Of a stretch of DNA of 64,000 bases, positions 58,549 to 64,000 are shown in pieces; position 1 is the stretch's first letter; each line of letters starts with the position of its first letter. The notes below the pieces were generated by a model. The model saw nothing but the letters and a program-made list of their open reading frames with translations, was not told where the DNA came from and ran no database searches. The position numbers and the translations under genes are program-made. Source of the DNA: Stenocarpella maydis (Eukaryota; Ascomycota; Sordariomycetes; Diaporthales; Diaporthaceae); assembly GCA_002270565.1 (NCBI GenBank), contig NQMI01000029.1, positions 32,521 to 96,520 on the forward strand. Direction: 5' to 3'.

Positions 58549-59280
58549 TCAACTTGTCCTCTCCCACATCTGAAACTCATAAGACGTATTATTTTCCACC
58601 TGGATACCCTCGGGGACCAGCTCTCCAGTCCAGTTGTCCAGCTCCTCCTTCGACTTTTTTACCCACTCCGGAGGACTCTCCCCTTCATCGTTCAACTTCT
58701 GCGAGAAGAAGGTATCGCATTCAAAATCGGACATGACCTTAGTCAGTAGCACCCTCTTTGTCTCTTTCAGTTCCAGTGCTGCAGCGTAGATTTGGCCGCC
58801 CCCTATTACGAACACCCTCCCTAGAGTTCCCTGAGGCTTCTGTTGAAGGTATGCGATGGCTTGCTCCAGGGACGAAGCCCTGACTGGTTCTGTCTCCACA
58901 CTGGCCGGCTCTTCTGGTGAAGGTCCAAATGAGCGGCTGATTACGAGGTTGAGCCGCCCCTTGAGTGGCCTGAATTTAGGCGGTATGCTTTCCCACGTCT
59001 TGCGACCCATGATCACTACGTTCATGCTGAGTGACTCAACCTGTGATGGTGTAAGTGAGAGGTGGGGATAACAAGCGGTAGAGCAGCAGCCGAACCAGTT
59101 GATATTCTGACTTACAGAAGGAGGCAGGCGCTTTGTTACTCTGGCAAAGTAAGCCATCTCTTTCTTCAATCCGGTCCAGGGGAGGGTCCCTCGCAGGCCA
59201 ATGCCCATGCCTCGCGTCGCTGCGAGGACAAGGGTGAGCTCCAGTGGCAGCATCGCGGACTGTGAAGGTGGCGTGCTCAT
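58549..59280 (-). CDS. DFR1: Dihydrofolate reductase
   Basis: Two exons, 59280-59116 and 59040-58549, give 218 residues. The 75-bp intron is stop-free and in frame, but has a GTAAGT donor and CACAG acceptor, and its translation is foreign to the family. Hallmarks: LELTLVLAATRGMGIG (strand A, cofactor loop), LPWTGLKKEMAYFARVTKRL, NVVIMGRKTWESIPPKFRPL and RVFVIGGGQIYAAALE (NADPH glycine motif). The C-terminus ends YEFQMWERTS. The enzyme reduces dihydrofolate to tetrahydrofolate with NADPH. The start is uncertain: a TATATAAATA stretch lies directly against the first ATG, and Met10 (59253, MLPLELTLVL) begins where other fungal DHFRs begin. It is divergent from eL41 over 473 bases. Confidence 0.95.
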   Translation of the reverse strand: MSTPPSQSAMLPLELTLVLAATRGMGIGLRGTLPWTGLKKEMAYFARVTKRLPPSVSQNINWFGCCSTACYPHLSLTPSQVESLSMNVVIMGRKTWESIPPKFRPLKGRLNLVISRSFGPSPEEPASVETEPVRASSLEQAIAYLQQKPQGTLGRVFVIGGGQIYAAALELKETKRVLLTKVMSDFECDTFFSQKLNDEGESPPEWVKKSKEELDNWTGELVPEGIQVENNTSYEFQMWERTS

Positions 59281-59753
59281 TATTTATATAATCGGGTACC
59301 AAAAAAAAGATCACAAACCACTGGACCAAGTCCCACTGGATAAATGTTAGTGAATACTACAGCAACAGATGCGAGTGCATAAAAAGAGCCTTGTCACACA
59401 GACTGCCTGGCTTCCACGAAGTGCTGATCCCTGCCAGATCCATTACATAACCAGTCACGTGCCGAGATCGTTCCAAGGCTCGACAGTCCACAACTAAAAA
59501 AGCTGCGACGCGCAGCTTTCCCCTCCCGCACTTTCTCTCCTGACCATCCAACGCAACCTCATCCACGAACCAAGTAAGTTGTCTCCCAAGCTGACGGCGG
59601 TGATTGTGGTCGTCTGCTTGGGCATTCCATCAGTTGACCCCCCCATCAATTGATGGATGCTCTCGTGGCAGCGCTCTCATCGCGGCCTGCTGCTACCGAC
59701 GTTACTAGATGCACACGGCAAGCTGACCCCGCCAACAGCCCAAATCGTTCACG
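59281..59753. promoter_or_regulatory. Shared promoter region of DHFR and eL41, with eL41 5'-UTR intron
   Basis: The two start codons face away from each other over 473 bases. TATATAAATA abuts the DHFR ATG on the minus strand. On the plus strand a pyrimidine-rich leader (CCCTCCCGCACTTTCTCTCC at 59521-59540) resembles ribosomal-protein gene leaders. A likely 165-bp 5'-UTR intron runs from the GTAAGT at 59574 to the AACAG ending at 59738, with a CTGAC branch site just upstream. Confidence 0.5.
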
Positions 59754-59897
59754 ATGAGAGCCAAGTGGAGGAAGAAGCGCGTCAGGCGCCTCAAGCGCAA
59801 GAGAAGAAAGATGAGGGCGAGATCGTAAGTCCCATCACTGCTGAGAATTGCACCATCGCCGTGTATCAGGTGACTAACACCCAGCCACAGGAAGTAA
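59754..59897 (+). CDS. RPL41: 60S ribosomal protein eL41 (RPL41), 25 residues
   Basis: Exon 1 (59754-59824) encodes MRAKWRKKRVRRLKRKRRKM followed by RAR and the first two bases of a Ser codon. After a 66-bp intron (GTAAGT donor, CCACAG acceptor), a 7-base exon (59891-59897, G-AAG-TAA) completes Ser-Lys-stop. The 25-residue product, almost all Arg and Lys, is the eukaryote-wide eL41 peptide, the smallest ribosomal protein, a single helix at the subunit interface. Unspliced reading runs on without the conserved ...RARSK end, which confirms the intron. The gene is far below usual ORF length cut-offs and is commonly missed. Confidence 0.95.
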
Positions 59898-60884
59898 ACA
59901 ACTCGCACCACTCGGCCTCACGCCAGCTTGAGCATCACACAGATCCATCATGACAATCCCCAATCACCACCAGCAACCGGGCCATCGCTCGCCTCAAGCC
60001 GCGCCGACCAGTCACCACTCGCCTGTGTTGGGGAGGATCGGATCTCCTGAGATTCCTGGACCCAAGTTACTGTGGAGGACTGGGAGTTTTTGGAGGGGCT
60101 TTTGAAGGACGCCTGAGGGCTGGCCTTTGGTGGACTCTGGGAGAGCTGACTACGTCAATTGGAGGTCGACACCGGTCCAGTGTTTGCGGGACAGAAGCCA
60201 ACCACAACTACCTCCCTAGCTTGATACGCTCATGGACTTCATGAGTACTACGAGAAACAGAGAGTGACCCGACAATAAAAAAAAGAAGTTCGCTTCAATT
60301 TTGGTCTTCGCCCCTGCCTCGTGATGCCACCGAACATTACTCGTGTGTTTCCAGTTAACTGGCAGGACTTAAGTGACCGCACAACTTGGCACAAATGAAA
60401 TGCAGTAGCGTCGGTAGGCTTTTGTGCAGATTGTCCCGATGAGTCGTAGCGGATTGCAAACGCTTAAATCCAATGAGACACAAATGTCCACAACTTGATC
60501 TCAACCGGCCTCAATTGGAAGAGATCGTTGTGCTCATGCGATCAATATTTGCGATGATGTAGGTGTGCGAGGTGTGGGCCCGGTTTGCAAGCTTTACGCT
60601 AGGAAGGTGGTAAGCTTGTCAGCAGAATTGGCAGAAAAAAAGTGTCGACCCTCTCTCTCTCTATCTTATCCACCTAGAGATTTCCTTACTCGAAGTCCAG
60701 ATCTCGTCGGCGCTTTCCTTTGGATAGCCGGGCTTCCCACCAAAAAAACGAAGTTCCAACGGCCACCATAGTTATTTCGGACAATTGGTGGCTCAAACAC
60801 CCACCTATTCCAGCCGTGACACTTTGTGCATACCACTCCCACCCTCACAAGTCGACTCCCTCCCGAGACGGCACCTATATCAAG
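59898..60884. other. Intergenic region between eL41 and RPA49
   Basis: About 1 kb holding the eL41 3' UTR and the RPA49 promoter and leader. The frame of RPA49 is open upstream to 60720, but the extra 55 residues look like translated leader and lack family similarity. Nothing else is recognised. Confidence 0.45.
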
Positions 60885-62264
60885 ATGGCGGACGGCAAGA
60901 AGAGAAAGCACAGGGACGATACAGGCGCCCAGTCCAAGCAGAAGAAGAAGAAGGTCACCGCAGAATCTTCAAAAGCTCCTGCACAAAGACCGCCCATCAA
61001 TGTCAGCTCTGTCATCCAGGCTCAAGCATCTCCCCCAGTAGTAGCCACGGCCCCTGGCCTTTCGATCTCGAAACATACAAGGTACAACACATACTCCCGA
61101 CGAACCACGAAAAAGCCCAAGCATGGCGCAGGCGACCTCCTCCTCCACTCCACCAACCACAGAACCGTCGACTACACAGCGCGGGAGGACAAGCCCACAG
61201 TTGGGGCGGGTCAGCCGCTTCTGAAACATTACGTAGGGCTCTTCGACCCGGCCAGCGGCCAATTGCAGCTGGTCGAGGCCAAGATGATGACGATAAGGGG
61301 CTCTGTCCGCGCCCAGCAGGCGCCCGAGGCGGACATGCAGTCGGGCACGCTGAATCAGGTACGGCGGCCCGCCCGATCTAGTACCTTGCGCCCCTCAGCT
61401 GACTTTTCGCAGACCACAATGAACCTGAAGGCCGACCTTGGTCAGGCCTTCGGTACGAAGAAGGCCAAGAAGGCGCTCGCAGCCATTACGGAGAACGCTA
61501 TATCCCCGAGCAAACCCCGGGCCGGCGACGCGCCGCCAGCGCTCGACGCCTCGGATAAGGCCCTAATGGCGAGCATCAAGGACGTCACGATGAGCGTGGC
61601 CACCAAGGAGGAGCTGCAGGAGGCGATGGACGCGGCCAAGCCGGTGCCGCGGGGCAACTACGATGCCGAGGAGATCCAGGACGTGTATCGGCCGGAAGAC
61701 CTGATCGGCAAGGACATACTGGAGCTGATACAGGTGAACGACTGGCTGGAGGCGGTCAAGAAGAACGAGGACATCAACCTGCGGTCGCGGTTCGTGGCGC
61801 ACCGCATCAACCGCATCGGGTCGGGCAAGAGCGCCGTGTTCCGGCTGCGGGTGCTGCGGTACTTGTATTTGTTGCTGCTGGCGTACGTGACGGCGCGTAA
61901 GGGCCGCGACCGCGGTACTAAGGAGCTGCTTAAGAGGGATAAGCTCGCCGAGGAGCTGGCCCCCACGCCGCCGCCCGTGGTGGAGAGCATCCGGCGGCGC
62001 TTCTCGGACAACGGCATCATGCGCAAGCAGCATATCAACCTGCTGGCCACGCACTGCGCCGCGCTGGCGTGCGTCCTCGACAACTTTGAGACCAACACGT
62101 GGGACCTCAAGGAGGACCTGGGCCTCGACCAGAAGCAGATGACGCAGTATTTTATGGAAATCGGCGCCGTGGCGAAGAAGACCAAGGCGGAAGGGAGGAT
62201 GGACGTCGTCGCGAGACTCAAGCTGCCTCTTGTCTTCCCCAAGATGAGGCAGAGGAGACGGTAG
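60885..62264 (+). CDS. RPA49: RNA polymerase I subunit A49
   Basis: Two exons, 60885-61358 and 61413-62264, around a 54-bp in-frame, stop-free intron (GTACGG donor, CTGAC branch, TCGCAG acceptor); 441 residues. The start at 60885 (ATCAAGATGGCG) opens the Lys-rich MADGKKRKHRDDTGAQSKQK tail. The N-terminal dimerisation domain, which pairs with A34.5, covers about 50-180 (SKHTRYNTYSRRTTKK, HYVGLFDPASGQLQLVEAKM). The C-terminal tandem winged-helix domain spans about 230-440 (YRPEDLIGKDILELIQVNDW, SRFVAHRINRI, YLYLLLLAYVTARKGRDRGT, LATHCAALACVLDNFETNTW). A49 is a TFIIE/TFIIF-like built-in factor of Pol I that promotes initiation and elongation of rRNA transcription in the nucleolus. Confidence 0.93.
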   Translation: MADGKKRKHRDDTGAQSKQKKKKVTAESSKAPAQRPPINVSSVIQAQASPPVVATAPGLSISKHTRYNTYSRRTTKKPKHGAGDLLLHSTNHRTVDYTAREDKPTVGAGQPLLKHYVGLFDPASGQLQLVEAKMMTIRGSVRAQQAPEADMQSGTLNQVRRPARSSTLRPSADFSQTTMNLKADLGQAFGTKKAKKALAAITENAISPSKPRAGDAPPALDASDKALMASIKDVTMSVATKEELQEAMDAAKPVPRGNYDAEEIQDVYRPEDLIGKDILELIQVNDWLEAVKKNEDINLRSRFVAHRINRIGSGKSAVFRLRVLRYLYLLLLAYVTARKGRDRGTKELLKRDKLAEELAPTPPPVVESIRRRFSDNGIMRKQHINLLATHCAALACVLDNFETNTWDLKEDLGLDQKQMTQYFMEIGAVAKKTKAEGRMDVVARLKLPLVFPKMRQRRR

Positions 62265-64000
62265 AATGCTTGACTTCGGCGGAGAGGGTTGTGTGTGCGC
62301 CAACTGGGCCCCTATTGTATCCACCTGCGCGTGTGGCGGTAGGTCATCGTTTTTTTGGTTTGTGGCATTTGCAGTATTGCATATGGTTTGGCTGGGAAAA
62401 TTGCATATTCGTCTCGGAGGAGGGCAGTTCGCCCATTGCATTTCACGGAATATCCCCACGGCCGGTAGGTTGGATGGAGCCATGTAGATCGGCGAATACT
62501 GGGTTTCGATGGATTGCAAGATGATGGCAGGCTTCTTGGCTGTCTACTATGAACTCGGCATGCCCACGCCTCAATCAGGGAAGACTTGACATGAAGGACC
62601 CCCGCATTGCACTCATGTAAGTCTAGCCGCCTGAAAAAAGGGGGGGGGGGCAAACTCACCGTGTCCCTGTGGGCTTGAGGGCATGGGTTAGTCCCCAGAG
62701 CTGTGTGACTAGCCTCATAATTTACAACTTGACTTGCTCAAGAGTCTAGCTTAGCCTGTGCTCGTCTTGGGGGCCTGTTTATAGCCGATGTTATCTTGGT
62801 TCTCCCTTATGCCTTTGCAATATGTACTGACGACCCTCACGACTGGGCATGTAGGGCTAACTCCATTCAGCTGTAGAATATCTAGGAAAGCTACATATGG
62901 CATACTATGTACTATTTCACGTATACCGGTAGTCCCCATGAAGGCAAGGCCATGCTGTCTATCCGTAGGAGCGAGATTGGCTGAGCAGCAGTGCCTTTGG
63001 GAACCGGCGGAGACGAGTGTTCTTCTGCATGCTACCAGTCGAAGATTTCTGCACTGCCTTCGATGAGTCCAGGACTTGAAGGGCATTTACAAGGTTCATC
63101 ATGAAATCTAGATAGACATCGCCGCGTCTATTCATGCCTGTCGAAACCACCATCAGGAAAGCTGTGTACTGGGTGGCGGACAGCCGTTTTAAGGGTTTAA
63201 CCCCCACAACCCCTGCACGCCATCCCGCAGTCTATACGGATACGGCCAAGTTTATACCGAAATAAAAGGTGCACAGGAGACGACATAGCAGTGGGGCTTC
63301 GGTGACTCTTTCCCTCCAAGATCATGGTGAAGCAAAAACCGAAGGAGAGGTCTGACAGCTTTACACAGTGGGCAGCAGCCACGAAGTTCGCCATGGACGT
63401 TGAACTGTCAGGTCTGAGGACGTGCCATATGTCACAAACAGCTTCTCCAGATGCCCCCAAAATGGCAGTGAGCCGGGCCTGACAATATTGGGACCAACGC
63501 CCTCAGCACCTTGCAGGCCTCAACACTACAATGGTCAAGGCGCTCCCATATTTTCTACTAGGCGACGGTCATACGAGATTCAATAGGCCCATCATTTAGA
63601 CGCATGGCTGAGCAGTCGGAACTTGGTGTAGACAATGGATCGGCAGGCACCGAATGCTCAGCCGGAGACGGGTCTGTGAACGGACCGGCGTGCCAGCGTG
63701 CCCAGCGGATCTCGACCCATCGGGGGCCAACGCGGGCAAGGGAGTGAATGAGCGGGCGGTCGGCCTGGAAGGAGCCAACCAGCCAAAGCTCGACCGTCCG
63801 CTTCTCCCTCCCCTTGCTGCCCAGGTGTCCGGGCCTGCGGGAGCAGCCTCGCCCGTCGATTCGATTCGTCCAGGGGCAGACCGTCAGTCCTGCCAGTCAC
63901 CCTGGGGCCCAGCACGCATGGCATCTGGCATCTTGCGTCGAAGGGTCTGGCAGGCCCGAGGCCGAGCTTGCCGGATCCTGGACCCTCTTAAGCATTGAGT
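62265..64000. other. Distal region without a secure gene
   Basis: After the RPA49 3' UTR there is a G-run near 62641-62650 and short ORFs only. A minus-strand stretch at 62959-63460 has coding-like pieces and is listed separately. A plus ORF (63654-63998) reaches almost to the window edge and may be truncated there; it has no recognised domain. Confidence 0.45.
62959..63460 (-). pseudogene. Possible decayed coding sequence of unknown family
   Basis: On the minus strand, MANFVAAAHCVKLSDLSFGF and HLLFRYKLGRIRIDCGMACR end in a stop at 63197. The adjoining frame continues with protein-like KPLKRLSATQYTAFLMVVST, MNRRGDVYLDFMMNLVNALQ and VLDSSKAVQKSS down to 62959. The two could be one sequence with a single frameshift near 63200, or two exons, but no clear splice pair is visible. 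I recognise no family. Confidence 0.22.

Noticed and set aside
61563..62519. 318-codon minus-strand ORF
   Set aside because: Antisense shadow of the RPA49 second exon; His/Arg/Leu-rich with no family features.
1..64000. CRISPR arrays, prokaryotic operons, riboswitches
   Set aside because: No spaced identical repeats of CRISPR type; spliced genes and long UTR spacing show a eukaryotic genome.

Overview
The window is nuclear DNA of a filamentous ascomycete, most likely a Sordariomycete. Its genes carry short (about 50-130 bp) GT-AG introns with CTAAC/CTGAC-like branch sites. A/T-rich blocks look like repeat-induced point mutation (RIP) of mobile DNA. The gene set is fungal: a Zn2Cys6 regulator, a secreted manganese-type lipoxygenase, an OPT transporter and an NTO1 PHD protein. 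Species cannot be fixed from sequence alone. One N at 30465 shows that this is draft assembly.

Layout. 1-2.4 kb: A/T-rich degraded repeat DNA with a 24-bp tandem repeat and an LTR-like segment. 2.4-6.1 kb: NTO1 (minus). 7.7-8.7 kb: a dead aldo-keto reductase. 11.4-14.0 kb: a large leucine-rich-repeat protein (minus). 14-28.6 kb: a gene-poor stretch with microsatellites and only weak orphan ORFs. 28.6-30.7 kb: an A/T-rich relic bracketed by diverged inverted repeats, followed by coding remnants to about 31.4 kb. 31.7-36.9 kb: a two-helix putative mitochondrial membrane protein (minus), the pyruvate dehydrogenase E3-binding protein PDX1 (plus), and a lactonase/carboxymuconate-cyclase gene (minus) whose frame is broken repeatedly. 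38.4-53.6 kb: MFS transporter, Mn-lipoxygenase, Zn2Cys6 transcription factor (all plus) and an OPT transporter (minus). 55.2-62.3 kb: a dense housekeeping block holding mitochondrial beta-ketoacyl-ACP synthase (CEM1), bc1-complex chaperone CBP3, dihydrofolate reductase, the 25-residue ribosomal protein eL41 and RNA polymerase I subunit A49. 62.3-64 kb: no convincing gene.

How they fit together. Several genes serve mitochondria: CEM1 belongs to the pathway that makes the octanoyl precursor of lipoate, PDX1 carries a lipoyl domain, and CBP3 assists cytochrome b assembly. NTO1 (histone acetylation), A49 (rRNA synthesis) and eL41 (ribosome) are general growth genes. The MFS, lipoxygenase, regulator and OPT run is the accessory part and could be a small co-regulated secretion/transport locus, though this is inference from neighbourhood only. 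Exon limits were assigned by eye from splice consensus, phase and family conservation; UTRs and transcription starts are not resolved.
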